64,000 nucleotides of DNA. Origin: DATLLN01 sp963797175. GTDB lineage: Bacteria; Actinomycetota; Thermoleophilia; Gaiellales; JAICJC01. The stretch covers positions 186,001 to 250,000 of the forward strand of contig CAWCOL010000009.1 in assembly GCA_963797175.1 (NCBI GenBank), in the 5' to 3' direction. The position numbers were made by a program, and so were the translations under genes. The notes beneath the pieces were generated by a model. The model had not been told where the DNA came from. It worked only from the letters and a program-made list of their open reading frames with translations, and did no database searches. Below are positions 25,235 to 33,645 of this stretch, piece by piece. Position 1 is the stretch's first letter, and the number at the start of each line of letters is the position of its first letter.

Positions 25235-26529
25235 CGGCTGGGGGCGGTGGCGCCGGCCTGCGCGGCGAAGGCCTCGAGGCCGGGGTAGCGGGCGGCGGGG
25301 CCGAGCTCCTCCTCGATGCGCAGGAGCTGGTTGTACTTGGCGACGCGGTCGGTGCGCGACGGCGCTCCCGTCTTGATCTGGCCGCAGTTCACCGCGACCG
25401 CGAGATCGGCGATGGTCGTGTCCTCGGTCTCGCCGGAGCGGTGCGACATGACCGCCGCGTACCCCGCCCGGTGCGCCATCCGCACGGTGTCGAGCGTCTC
25501 GCTGAGGCTGCCGATCTGGTTCACCTTGACCAGGATCGCGTTGGCGATCGACCTGTCGATGCCGCGCCGAAGCCGCTCGACGTTGGTCACGAAGAGGTCG
25601 TCGCCGACCAGCTGGATTCGATCGCCGAGCCTGGCGGTCAGCGCGCCCCAGCCCTCCCAGTCGTCCTCGGCCAGCCCGTCCTCGATCGAGATGATCGGGT
25701 GGCGGTCGCAGAGGTCGGCCAGGTAGCCGACCATCTCGGCCGGGTCGAGCGTCCGCCCCTCGCCGGCCAGGTGGTAGGCGCCGTCGCGGTAGATCTCGGT
25801 CGAGGCGGCGTCCACGCGATCGCCACCCGGTCGGTGTGCCCGGCGCGCTCGGCCGCCTCGAGGATGACCGTGACCGCCTCCTCGTTCGACGCCAGGTCGG
25901 GCGCGAACCCGCCCTCGTCGCCGACCGCCGTGGTCAGGCCGCGCTCGTGCAGCAGCGCCTTCAGCGCATGGAACACCTCGGCGCCGATCCGCAGGCCCTC
26001 GGAGAAGGACGTTGCCCCGAACGGCACCAGCATGAACTCCTGGAGGTCGATGTTGTTGTCCGCGTGGGCGCCGCCGTTGATGACGTTCATCATGGGCACG
26101 GGCAGGACGTGGGCGTCGGTACCGCCGACGTAGCGGTAGAGCGGCAGGCCGGAGTCCTCGGCGGCAGCGCGGGCGACGGCCAGCGACACGCCGAGGATCG
26201 CGTTCGCGCCCAGCGTGCCCTTGTTGGGCGTGCCGTCCAGCTCGATCATCGCGGCGTCCACCGCACGCTGGTCGAGCGCGTCCATGCCCTCCAGCGCGGA
26301 GGCGATCGTCGAGCCGGACGTGGGCGACCGCCTGCTCGACGCCCTTGCCGCCGTAGCGGGAGGCGTCGCCGTCGCGCAGCTCGACCGCCTCGAACGCCCC
26401 CGTGCTGGCGCCGGATGGCACCGCCGCCCGGCCGGTGGCGCCGGAGTCGAGGATCACCTCGACCTCGACGGTCGGGTTGCCCCGCGAGTCGAGGATCTGG
26501 CGGCCGTGGACGGAGACGATCTCGCTCAT
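25231..26529 (-). CDS. eno: Enolase, broken by two compensating 1-nt frameshifts
   Basis: 2-phosphoglycerate dehydratase of glycolysis. The N-terminal block MSEIVSVHGRQILDSRGNPT and PSGASTGAFEAVELRDGD is in one frame. The middle (MIELDGTPNKGTLGANAILG, VINGGAHADNNIDLQEFML, VGDEGGFAPDL) is in another, and the C-terminal half (IISIEDGLAEDDWEGW, LVGDDLFVTN, SHRSGETEDTTIADLAVA) returns to the first frame. The breaks are an extra base near 26316 (restoring HVGSTIASALEGMD) and a lost base near 25817 (restoring VAIGVDAAS). All catalytic regions are present. It has its own TATCAT box 9 nt before the ATG and is coupled to pyk by GTGA. Confidence 0.92.
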   Translation of the reverse strand: MSEIVSVHGRQILDSRGNPTVEVEVILDSGATGRAAVPSGASTGAFEAVELRDGDASRYGGKGVEQAVAHVRLDDRLRAGGHGRARPACGGRRDDRAGRHAQQGHAGRERDPRRVAGRRPRCRRGLRPAALPLRRRYRRPRPARAHDERHQRRRPRGQQHRPPGVHAGAVRGNVLLRGPADRRRGVPCAEGAAARARPDHGGRRRGRVRARPGVERGGGHGHPRGGRARRAHRPGGDRVDAASTEIYRDGAYHLAGEGRTLDPAEMVGYLADLCDRHPIISIEDGLAEDDWEGWGALTARLGDRIQLVGDDLFVTNVERLRRGIDRSIANAILVKVNQIGSLSETLDTVRMAHRAGYAAVMSHRSGETEDTTIADLAVAVNCGQIKTGAPSRTDRVAKYNQLLRIEEELGPAARYPGLEAFAAQAGATAPSR

Positions 26530-26538
26530 GCCGGCGCC

Positions 26539-26544
26539 ATGATA
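26539..26544 (-). promoter_or_regulatory. -10 box TATCAT for eno, leaderless layout
   Basis: TATCAT on the minus strand ends 9 nt before the eno ATG, with no Shine-Dalgarno sequence. It separates eno-pyk from the upstream histidine kinase gene. Confidence 0.5.
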
Positions 26545-26573
26545 TCGCCCCTCCCCCGTTGCTTCTCCGTTGT

Positions 26574-27764
26574 TCAGCTCGATACGGGAATGGAGAAGCG
26601 CAGATCGGTGCCCTCGCCGCGGGTGGAGACGACGTCGAACCGGCCGCCCACCATGCTCACCCGCTCCCGCATCGTGTCCAGCCCCATGTGCAGGCGCATG
26701 ACGCGGCGGTCGGCCGCGCGGCGCACGTCGAAGCCGCGGCCGTCGTCCCGCACGAGGCCGTCGAGGCTGCCCGGCCCGTCCAGCAGCTCGATCCGCACGC
26801 AGGTCGCCCCGGCGTGCTTCCGCACGTTCGCCAGCGCCTCGCGCACCGTCCGGTAGGCGAGGTCCTCGACGCCGGAGGGATGCCGGCCCACGCGCAGGTC
26901 GAGCTCGACGGCGAGGCCCGTCTCGGCCGTGATCTGCTGCGCCAGCTCCGACACCGCCGCCGTCAGGCCGCTCGCCGAGAGCAGCGGCGGCCGCAGCTCG
27001 AAGGTCATCCGCCGCGCCCGCTCGATCGCGTTGACCATCGTCTCGCGCGCGTCGTCCAGCGCCTCCAGCGTCCGGCCGGTGTCGCCCCGCGCGGCAACCA
27101 TCGCCGCCCGCTCGATGCCGAGCTGGGACGCCGTCATCACCTGGATCGTGTCGTCGTGCAGGTCGGCGGCGATCCGCGCCCGCGCCTCGGCCTCGGCCCG
27201 CAGCATCTCCTCCAGCACCTCCAGCCGCCGCCGCTCGCTCTCGTCCAGCGCCCGCTCGGCCAGCGTCCGCTGCTCCTGCGCCAGCAGCAGCTCGGCGGCC
27301 AGCCGGTCGCGGGTGAACACGGCGGCCAGCATCGGTGCGAGGCGCGACGCCTCCTCGATCTCGTCCGGGCCGAACGGCGCGTCGGGGTCGCAGTAGTACA
27401 GCTCCAGGAAGTGCAGCCGGTCCTCGCCGGAGTGGACGCGGATGGTGACGTCGAACGCGGCGCCGATCCGCCCCAGGAACGCCGTCACCCCGGGCGTCGC
27501 CGGGTCGTCCCGCCGGTAGATGGCGACGATCTCGTTGACCCCCTGTGCCAGCGAGCCGTCGTAGCCGAACTCGGTCTCGTCCATCACGCCCATCCCGGGC
27601 CAGAGTTCGGGATGGGTCAGCCGGCCGGCGGCGGCCAGCACGGTGATCGGGCCGTCGTGGCTGCTCGACTCCGAGAGGCAGGCGTGGTCGGCATCGAGCA
27701 CCTGCCGCACGTACTCGAGCAGGACGTCGAGCAGCTCCGAGCCGTCAGGTGCCGTCCCGCCCAC
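26574..27764 (-). CDS. GAF-domain sensor histidine kinase (HisKA_3/NarL-partner type)
   Basis: A 396-residue cytoplasmic kinase. The N-terminal GAF-like sensor spans about 8-165 (DADHACLSESSSHDGPITVL). A coiled coil at about 170-195 is followed by the HisKA_3 box ARIAADLHDDTIQVMTASQL with phospho-His about residue 203, and then an HATPase domain (VREALANVRKHAGAT N-box, LVRDDGRGFD G1, and a GLDTMRERV-type G2). No membrane segments. The GTG start at 27764 overlaps the mazG 3' end by 20 nt. No response regulator is adjacent, so its partner is elsewhere. Confidence 0.88.
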   Translation of the reverse strand: MGGTAPDGSELLDVLLEYVRQVLDADHACLSESSSHDGPITVLAAAGRLTHPELWPGMGVMDETEFGYDGSLAQGVNEIVAIYRRDDPATPGVTAFLGRIGAAFDVTIRVHSGEDRLHFLELYYCDPDAPFGPDEIEEASRLAPMLAAVFTRDRLAAELLLAQEQRTLAERALDESERRRLEVLEEMLRAEAEARARIAADLHDDTIQVMTASQLGIERAAMVAARGDTGRTLEALDDARETMVNAIERARRMTFELRPPLLSASGLTAAVSELAQQITAETGLAVELDLRVGRHPSGVEDLAYRTVREALANVRKHAGATCVRIELLDGPGSLDGLVRDDGRGFDVRRAADRRVMRLHMGLDTMRERVSMVGGRFDVVSTRGEGTDLRFSIPVSS

Positions 27765-28803
27765 TCGCCTTCGCCCTCCGATACCAGCCGTCCTGCTCCT
27801 CCAGGGAGAGGTCGGCGAACGTCTCGCCGCCGCCGGCAGCGAGCTCGGCGGCGACATCCACGCGCATGCGGAACCGGTCGGCGGCGGCGCGCAGCGCCAG
27901 CTCGGGATCCACGCCGGCGAGCCGGGCGACGTTGACCGCCGCGAACAGCAGGTCGCCGGCCTCGTGGACGACGTGCGCGTCCGGCTCGTGCTCGGGCCGC
28001 TGGGGCGACGGCGCCTCGTCCAGCGCCTCGCGCAGCTCGGCCAGCTCGGACGTGAGGTCCCCCCACGCTCCATCCCATGCGTGCCAGTCGAACCCCACCG
28101 CGGAGGCGCGCCGCTGCACCTTGCGAGCGTACAGCGTCCCGGGCAGCAGCGCGGGGACGTCATGGAAGATGCCGCTGCGCCCCTCCTGCTCGCTCTTGAT
28201 CTGCTCCCACGTGGTGCGCACCTCGCCCGCCGTGGACGCCTCGCGGTCGCCGAACACGTGCGGGTGGCGGCGGATCAGCTTGGCGGTGATGCCGTCGGCG
28301 ACGTCGGCCAGGTCGCCCTCGCCCCGCTCGGACAGGAGCAGCGCCAGGAAGTAGGTCTGGAAGAGCAGGTCGCCCAGCTCGTCGCGCAGCTTCGCCGGGT
28401 CGTCGCGGCCGGCGGCCTCCGCCACCTCGTACGCCTCCTCCAGCGTGTGCGGCACGATCGTCCGTGCGGTCTGCTCGCGGTCCCACGGACAGTCCCGGCG
28501 GAGCCGCGCCGTCAGCTCCCACAGGCCGGTCAGGGCCGAGGCGGCGACCAGGCCGTCCAGCGCCGCGCCGGCCGGCACCGTCTCATCCCAGGAGCCGGCC
28601 CGGAGCAGGTGCAGCAGCCGCGGGCCGGACGCCGCCACCACCGGCGCGCCGGGCCGCACGTCGATCCCCTGTTCGCCCAGCCAGCCGGCCAGCGGCTCGT
28701 CGTCGGGCACGCTCACCGCGCCCGCCGTCTCCAGCACCCGCCAGGCCGCGAGCGGCACCGTCGCGGGATCTCCGGAGCCGAGCGCGACCAGGGTGCGGAT
28801 CAC
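27745..28803 (-). CDS. mazG: Nucleoside triphosphate pyrophosphohydrolase MazG (long form)
   Basis: A 352-residue house-cleaning NTP pyrophosphatase. Two MazG modules: the first (about 92-200) with CPWDREQTARTIVPHTLEEA and LRDELGDLLFQTYFLALLL, where ExxE and ExxD bind magnesium. The second (about 225-330) has HEAGDLLFAAVNVARLAGVD. The N-terminal ~90 residues (GDPATVPLAAWRVLETAGAV) resemble the degenerate tetrapyrrole-methylase-like extension of actinobacterial MazG. It lies between the foldase and histidine kinase genes on the same strand. Confidence 0.93.
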   Translation of the reverse strand: MIRTLVALGSGDPATVPLAAWRVLETAGAVSVPDDEPLAGWLGEQGIDVRPGAPVVAASGPRLLHLLRAGSWDETVPAGAALDGLVAASALTGLWELTARLRRDCPWDREQTARTIVPHTLEEAYEVAEAAGRDDPAKLRDELGDLLFQTYFLALLLSERGEGDLADVADGITAKLIRRHPHVFGDREASTAGEVRTTWEQIKSEQEGRSGIFHDVPALLPGTLYARKVQRRASAVGFDWHAWDGAWGDLTSELAELREALDEAPSPQRPEHEPDAHVVHEAGDLLFAAVNVARLAGVDPELALRAAADRFRMRVDVAAELAAGGGETFADLSLEEQDGWYRRAKASGRDGT

Positions 28804-28828
28804 CTGATCGTCGCCTCCGAAACTCGCC

Positions 28829-29893
28829 TCAGGTGGTCGCGCCGCCGGAGCTGCCGGACGTCGTCGCCGCGGAGCTGGGCGCGTACGCCGGGTTGTAGTG
28901 CGTGACCTTCTTCTGGGCCTCGACCAGCGCCTTGATCTTGTCCGAGACCTTCTGGTCGACCTGCGCGCTGAGCGTGGACGAGATCGACGCCTTGGCCTCG
29001 TCGAACGTCTGCTGGCCGCCGTGGACGACGTCCTCGGTGGGCTTGACCAGGAAGTAGCACTTCGGCTTGCACTTGCCCTGCAGGCTGCTGTCGGCGTAGC
29101 TCTTGGAGACCTCGATCAGATCGGACAGCGTCCCCGTCTTCAGGGCGCCGAACACGGCCGCCCCGAAGTTGGTCTCGACCTGGCCGGCCGTGGCCTTGAA
29201 GGTGCCGCCCGTCTGCGGCGGGCCGGGCGGGATCGCGTACTGCTTCGCGACCTTGTCCCAGTCCTCGCCGTTCTTGATCGCCTGGTGGGCCTTGATCGCG
29301 TCGGCCTGGCTGCCGACCAGGATGTAGTCGACCGTCCGCGAGTCGGGCGTGACGAAGTCGCTCTTGTGCGCGTTGTAGTACGCCTTCAGGTCGTCGTCCG
29401 ACGGCGTCTTCGAGGACTTCAGCTTGTCCTGGATCTTGGTTTGCAGCACCGACGGCACGATGAAGACCTGCTCGTACTGGTCCTGGCTCAGCCCGGCCTT
29501 CTTGAGGTCGGCCTGGAGCTTGGACTTGTCGCCGCCGTAGCTCTGCTTGACGAGGTCGTCGATCTGCTTCTGGATGTCGCTGTCGCTGGCCTCGAGGCCC
29601 ATGTCCTTGGCGATGTTCTTGATCTGGGCGATCAGCACCAGGCGATCGACCACGGGCTGCACGACCTGCGTGCGGTAGGTGGCGGTGCCGGGCTGCGGCA
29701 CCTTCTGGCCGTTCGCCACCGCGGACGCCTTCAGCACCTTGACCAGGTCGTCCACCTGCTGGACCGTGATGTGCGTGCTGCCGACGACGGCCGCGTCGTC
29801 GGTGCCGACCGAGGTGCCGCCACCGCCGCTGCCGCCGCCGCATGCAGATGCGACCGCGAGGACGAGGCACAAGGAGAGTAGAAACCGTCTCAT
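28829..29893 (-). CDS. SurA/PrsA-like peptidyl-prolyl isomerase lipoprotein
   Basis: A 354-residue exported foldase. MRRFLLSLCLVLAVASACGG is a lipoprotein signal with lipobox ASAC, so it is membrane-anchored outside the cell. A SurA-N-like helical part (VVDRLVLIAQIKNIAKDMGL) is followed by a parvulin region at about 190-300 (DFVTPDSRTVDYILVGSQ and GGTFKATAGQVETNFGAAVF). The C-terminus is Ser/Thr/Gly rich. Start chosen at the signal peptide; an upstream in-frame Met would bury it. It is transcribed away from mfd through a TATACT box inside the mfd 3' end. Confidence 0.88.
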   Translation of the reverse strand: MRRFLLSLCLVLAVASACGGGSGGGGTSVGTDDAAVVGSTHITVQQVDDLVKVLKASAVANGQKVPQPGTATYRTQVVQPVVDRLVLIAQIKNIAKDMGLEASDSDIQKQIDDLVKQSYGGDKSKLQADLKKAGLSQDQYEQVFIVPSVLQTKIQDKLKSSKTPSDDDLKAYYNAHKSDFVTPDSRTVDYILVGSQADAIKAHQAIKNGEDWDKVAKQYAIPPGPPQTGGTFKATAGQVETNFGAAVFGALKTGTLSDLIEVSKSYADSSLQGKCKPKCYFLVKPTEDVVHGGQQTFDEAKASISSTLSAQVDQKVSDKIKALVEAQKKVTHYNPAYAPSSAATTSGSSGGATT

Positions 29894-29900
29894 AACACAA

Positions 29901-32900
29901 TTACGCCGCGAGATCGCGGCGCGATTCGAGTATAGCAGCGAGGATTTCGGCAACCTGTCGCATTGCCAACACCCCTCCAACAGAGGATTCCAGGCGGCAG
30001 CTGACCTCGCGCTTGGCGACGGTGTAGAGCGCGTCCGGGACGCGCTGCTTGAGCGCCCGCACGTCCGCCGACCCGAGCTGGAGCGGACCGATCGTCAGGC
30101 GACCGCCGCGGAAGGCAACGGTGTCGGCGCCGAGCTCGGCCGCGAGCAGGCGGGTCTCGGCGATCGCCAGCAGGTTGGCCACCGGGTCGGGCATCGGGCC
30201 GAAGCGGTCGGTCACCTCCGCCTGCAGCTCGCGGAGCTCGGAGACGCTGCCGGACAGCGCCAGGCGGCGGTGCAGGTCGATCTTGACTGCCTCCAGCGGC
30301 ACGTAGTCGGCGGGGACGTAGGCGTCCACCTGGGCGTCCACGCGCACCGGCCGGGGCCGCGGCGCCGTCGAGCCCTGGAGCTCGGCCACGGCCTCGGCCA
30401 GCAGCTCGCAGTAGAGCTCGAAGCCGATCGCGGCGACGTGGCCGGACTGTTCGTCGCCCAGCAGGTTGCCCGCGCCGCGCAGCTCCAGGTCGCGCATCGC
30501 GATCCGGTAGCCCGAGCCCAGCTCGGTGTAGTCGGCCAGCGTCGAAAGCCGGTGGCGGGCCTCCTCGGACAGCTCGCGGCGGTCGGGGTAGAAGAGATAC
30601 GCGTGCGCATGGACGTCGCTCCGGCCGACCCGGCCGCGGATCTGGTAGAGCTGGGAGAGGCCGAGCAGGTCGGCCCGCTCCACCACCAGCGTGTTCGCCT
30701 GCGGGATGTCCAGGCCGGACTCGATGATCGTCGTCGAGACCAGCACGTCGTAGTCGCCGCGCAGGAACTTCATCATCACGTCCTCCAGCCGCCGCTCGGG
30801 CATCTGGCCGTGGCCGACGCCGACCCGCAGCTCGGGCACCCAGCTGCGGACGCGCTCGGCCGCCTCGTCGATCGTCTCCACCCGGTTGTGGAGGTAGAAC
30901 GACTGGCCGCCTCGCTCGAACTCGCGGCGCAGCGCAGCGGCGATCAGCTCCTCGTCGAACTCACCGACGTGGGTGCGGATCGGCCGGCGACCGCGCGGCG
31001 GTGTCGTGATCACCGAGATGTCACGCAGGCCCGACAGCGACATGTGCAGGGTGCGCGGGATCGGCGTCGCCGACATCGCCAGCACGTCCACCTCCAGCCG
31101 CATCTGTCGCAGCAGCTCCTTCTGGGCGACGCCGAAGCGCTGCTCCTCGTCCACGATGACCAGGCCGAGGTTGGCCGGGACGACGTCGCGGGAGAGCGCC
31201 CGGTGCGTTCCCACCAGCACATCCACCTTGCCCTCGCGGAACTCGGCCAGCGCGGCCTTGACCTCCGCCGGCGGCCGGAACCGGGACACCATCTCGACCC
31301 GCACCGGGAAGTCGAGGAACCGCTCGCGGAACGTGGCGGCATGCTGGGATGCGAGCACGGTGGTGGGCACCAGCAGCAGCACCTGGCGGCCGCCGGTGAC
31401 CGCCTTCAGCGCCGCCCGCACCGCGACCTCCGTCTTGCCGAAGCCGACGTCGCCGCAGACCAGCCGGTCCATCGGCCGGCCTGCCTCCATGTCCTCGGTC
31501 ACCGACTCGATCGCGCGCTGCTGGTCGTCGGTCTCCTCGTAGGGGAAGCTCGCCTCCAGCCGGGCCGTCCACTCGTCGTCGGCCGGGAAGGCGGGGCGCA
31601 GCTGGTTCTGGCGGTGCGCGTAGAGCGCGAGCAGCTCGCCGGCCAGCTCGCGGACGGCGGTGCGGGCCCGGGTGCGGAGGTTCAGCCACGCCTTGCCGCC
31701 CAGCTTGGAGAGCGCCGGCGCCGAGCCGTCCGAGCCGATGTACCGGCTGACCTTGCCCAGCTGCTCGTGCGGGACGTAGAGCCGGTCCTCGCCGCGGAAG
31801 GCCAGATGGAGGTAGTCGCGGACGACGCCGCCCACCTGCTTCGTGTCGAACTGGAGGAAGCGGCCGACGCCATGGTCCTCGTGGACGACGTAGTCGCCCG
31901 GGTGCAGGTCGCCGAAGGCGGCCAGGGCGCGCCCCAGGCCCGGGGCGCGGCGGGCCGAGCGGCGGCGGAAGAGCTGGGCGGAGGGCAGCAGCGCGAAGCG
32001 CAGCATCGGCGCCACGAAGCCGTGGCGGAGGGAGCCGACCACAAAGCCGATGCCCGGCTCGCCCGGCCCGGCGCCCCCGGGAGGCAGCAGCTCGGCATCC
32101 ACCCGGTTCAGGGCCATGCTGGTGCGCTGCGCCTCGCCCACGTGCGGGAAGCAGACGAGCACCCGGTAGCCCGCCCGCACGAGCGCCCGCAGCTCATTCT
32201 CGGCCTCGGCGATGCCGAACGACGCCAGCGCGGGCGGCTGGGCGTCGAAGCTGTAGGGCTGGCCCAGCGGCATCTCCTCGAGCACCCCGATCGAGTCGAG
32301 CAGTGCGGCGACGTCGTCGGCGCGCAGGTAGCCGCGCCCGCGCCGCTCCGGGTCGCGCAGGCCCTCGGCGACCTCGGCCGCATGCTCGGCCAGCGCGGCG
32401 GCCGTCGTCTCCGGGTTCCAGACGACCACCCCCGCGCGCCGCGCCAACTCGGGCAGCAGCGAGACCAGGCCGTCGGGGACGGACGCCTCGTCATCGTCGT
32501 CCCAGCCGCGCTCCGGGTCGGCCGGCTCGCCGGCCGGGTGCACCTCGGCGTGGTCGAGCTCGCGCAGCGAACGCTGGGTGAAGACCGAGAACGCGGACAG
32601 CCGCTCGATCTCGTCGCCGAAGAACTCGGCACGCAGCGGCTCGGCGCCCGTGGTCGGGAAGACGTCCACCAGGCCGCCGCGGACGGAGACCTCGCCCCGC
32701 TCCTCGACGGTGTCCACCCGCGTGTAGCCCGCCTCCACCAGCTCCTCGACCAGCTCGTCGAGCCCGTGCTCGGCGCCCCGCTCGAGCACGACCGGGCGGG
32801 GGCGGGTCGCCGGTCCCGGGATGCGCTCGAGCAGCGCGTCCACCGAGACGGCGACCAGGCCGCCGGCGTCGAGCGCGGCCAGGGCCCGGTAGCGCTCGCC

Positions 32901-33242
32901 GACCAGGTGCGGGGCGGGCTCGATGCCGCTGCCGTAGAGCGCACCGCGCGAGGGCAGGTAGCCGACGGCTGCGCCTGGCAGGAAGGGCGCGGCCTCCTCG
33001 GCCAGCGCGCGGGCGGCATCGTCGTCGGCGACCACGATGGCCAGGCCGCGCGGCTCGACGTCGGCGCGGGAGCGCCACAGCGCGGCGGCGAGCAGCGGCA
33101 GCAGCGGCTCGGAGACGCGCGCGCGGACGACGCCGGACGCGCTCCGCTCGGCGAAGGCGGCGAAGTCCGAGTCGGTCTCGAGATAGGCCAGCGCCAGCTC
33201 GGCGCCGGCCGCATCCTGGGCGGCGGTGGAAGAGACGTCCAT
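29901..33242 (-). CDS. mfd: Transcription-repair coupling factor Mfd
   Basis: A 1113-residue ATP-dependent translocase that removes stalled RNA polymerase and recruits UvrA. The N-terminal UvrB-like region is followed by the RNAP-interaction domain (about 425-495, LHPGDYVVHEDHGVGRFLQF) and the RecG-like motor: Walker A GDVGFGKTEVAVRAA, DEEQRFG (DExQ box), motif III SATPIPRTLH and STTIIESGLDIPQANT. A C-terminal TRCF domain ends the protein. The start MDVSST at 33242 is preferred over an ATG at 33254 because a TAGCAT box ends 10 nt before it. Confidence 0.97.
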   Translation of the reverse strand: MDVSSTAAQDAAGAELALAYLETDSDFAAFAERSASGVVRARVSEPLLPLLAAALWRSRADVEPRGLAIVVADDDAARALAEEAAPFLPGAAVGYLPSRGALYGSGIEPAPHLVGERYRALAALDAGGLVAVSVDALLERIPGPATRPRPVVLERGAEHGLDELVEELVEAGYTRVDTVEERGEVSVRGGLVDVFPTTGAEPLRAEFFGDEIERLSAFSVFTQRSLRELDHAEVHPAGEPADPERGWDDDDEASVPDGLVSLLPELARRAGVVVWNPETTAAALAEHAAEVAEGLRDPERRGRGYLRADDVAALLDSIGVLEEMPLGQPYSFDAQPPALASFGIAEAENELRALVRAGYRVLVCFPHVGEAQRTSMALNRVDAELLPPGGAGPGEPGIGFVVGSLRHGFVAPMLRFALLPSAQLFRRRSARRAPGLGRALAAFGDLHPGDYVVHEDHGVGRFLQFDTKQVGGVVRDYLHLAFRGEDRLYVPHEQLGKVSRYIGSDGSAPALSKLGGKAWLNLRTRARTAVRELAGELLALYAHRQNQLRPAFPADDEWTARLEASFPYEETDDQQRAIESVTEDMEAGRPMDRLVCGDVGFGKTEVAVRAALKAVTGGRQVLLLVPTTVLASQHAATFRERFLDFPVRVEMVSRFRPPAEVKAALAEFREGKVDVLVGTHRALSRDVVPANLGLVIVDEEQRFGVAQKELLRQMRLEVDVLAMSATPIPRTLHMSLSGLRDISVITTPPRGRRPIRTHVGEFDEELIAAALRREFERGGQSFYLHNRVETIDEAAERVRSWVPELRVGVGHGQMPERRLEDVMMKFLRGDYDVLVSTTIIESGLDIPQANTLVVERADLLGLSQLYQIRGRVGRSDVHAHAYLFYPDRRELSEEARHRLSTLADYTELGSGYRIAMRDLELRGAGNLLGDEQSGHVAAIGFELYCELLAEAVAELQGSTAPRPRPVRVDAQVDAYVPADYVPLEAVKIDLHRRLALSGSVSELRELQAEVTDRFGPMPDPVANLLAIAETRLLAAELGADTVAFRGGRLTIGPLQLGSADVRALKQRVPDALYTVAKREVSCRLESSVGGVLAMRQVAEILAAILESRRDLAA
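29904..29921. promoter_or_regulatory. Perfect 8-bp dyad CGCCGCGA-GA-TCGCGGCG in the leader of the foldase gene
   Basis: This palindrome overlaps the last codons of mfd and lies between the TATACT box and the foldase start. It may be a leader hairpin, or may arise from codon use in the mfd tail. Confidence 0.35.
29929..29934 (-). promoter_or_regulatory. -10 box TATACT for the foldase lipoprotein gene
   Basis: A good TATACT on the minus strand, within the 3' coding part of mfd, 35 nt before the foldase ATG. It suggests a separate promoter and a leader of about 28 nt. Confidence 0.45.
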
Positions 33243-33252
33243 CCTGGCCCAC

Positions 33253-33258
33253 ATGCTA
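33253..33258 (-). promoter_or_regulatory. -10 box TAGCAT for mfd
   Basis: TAGCAT on the minus strand ends 10 nt before the mfd ATG at 33242. It overlaps the plus-strand box of the divergent gene, so both promoters share this spot. Confidence 0.45.
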
Positions 33259-33262
33259 GTCT
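33257..33262 (+). promoter_or_regulatory. -10 box TAGTCT for the small membrane-protein gene
   Basis: TAGTCT ends 9 nt before the ATG at 33272. Leaderless layout, overlapping the divergent mfd promoter. Confidence 0.45.
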
Positions 33263-33271
33263 GGCGCCGTC

Positions 33272-33497
33272 ATGCGGCGACGTCTCGCAGCCCTCGTCAC
33301 GACCGTGTTCGTCACCCTGATCTGGCCGGCCGGCGGCGTGGGCGGCCGACGCGACGTCGGTGTCGAACGACAAGCCCAGCGGCCATGACTACACGCTGAC
33401 CACGATCTTCGTCGTCGCCCTCGGCATCCCCGTGGTGCTGACCGTGCTGACGCTCATCGACATCGCCGTCGGCCGCGGCAAGCACGACGATCACTGA
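33272..33497 (+). CDS. Small exported/membrane protein, broken by a 1-nt frameshift
   Basis: About 74 residues. Frame 1 gives a signal-like MRRRLAALVTTVFVTLIWPA. After removing one extra G near 33335-33337 the reading continues as AWAADATSVSNDKPSGHDYT and a transmembrane helix (TTIFVVALGIPVVLTVLTLI) ending GRGKHDDH. The pieces fit a cleaved signal peptide, a short loop and one helix. No family recognised. The stop is directly before the M20 peptidase coding region. Confidence 0.6.
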
Positions 33498-33645
33498 CCG
33501 GCATCTCGGCGAGCTGTTCGAGCTGCTGACGATCGAGTCGGTCTCGAGCGACGGGCTGCACCCGGACGAGCTGCGCCAGGCTGCGGACTGGATCGCCGGA
33601 CTGGTCGGGAGCGCGCGCGTTGTCGACGGCCACGGCAACCCGATC

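Noticed and set aside
23805..26529. eno and pyk as real pseudogenes
   Set aside because: Each is rescued by one-base corrections with all catalytic residues kept. Loss of both glycolytic enzymes together with metG is not credible.
29679..33320. Very long open frame antisense to mfd (over 1200 codons)
   Set aside because: It mirrors the third-position GC pattern of mfd, is low-complexity Arg/Gly/Ala/Val/Leu/Asp-rich and has no domain. mfd on the other strand has all its motifs.
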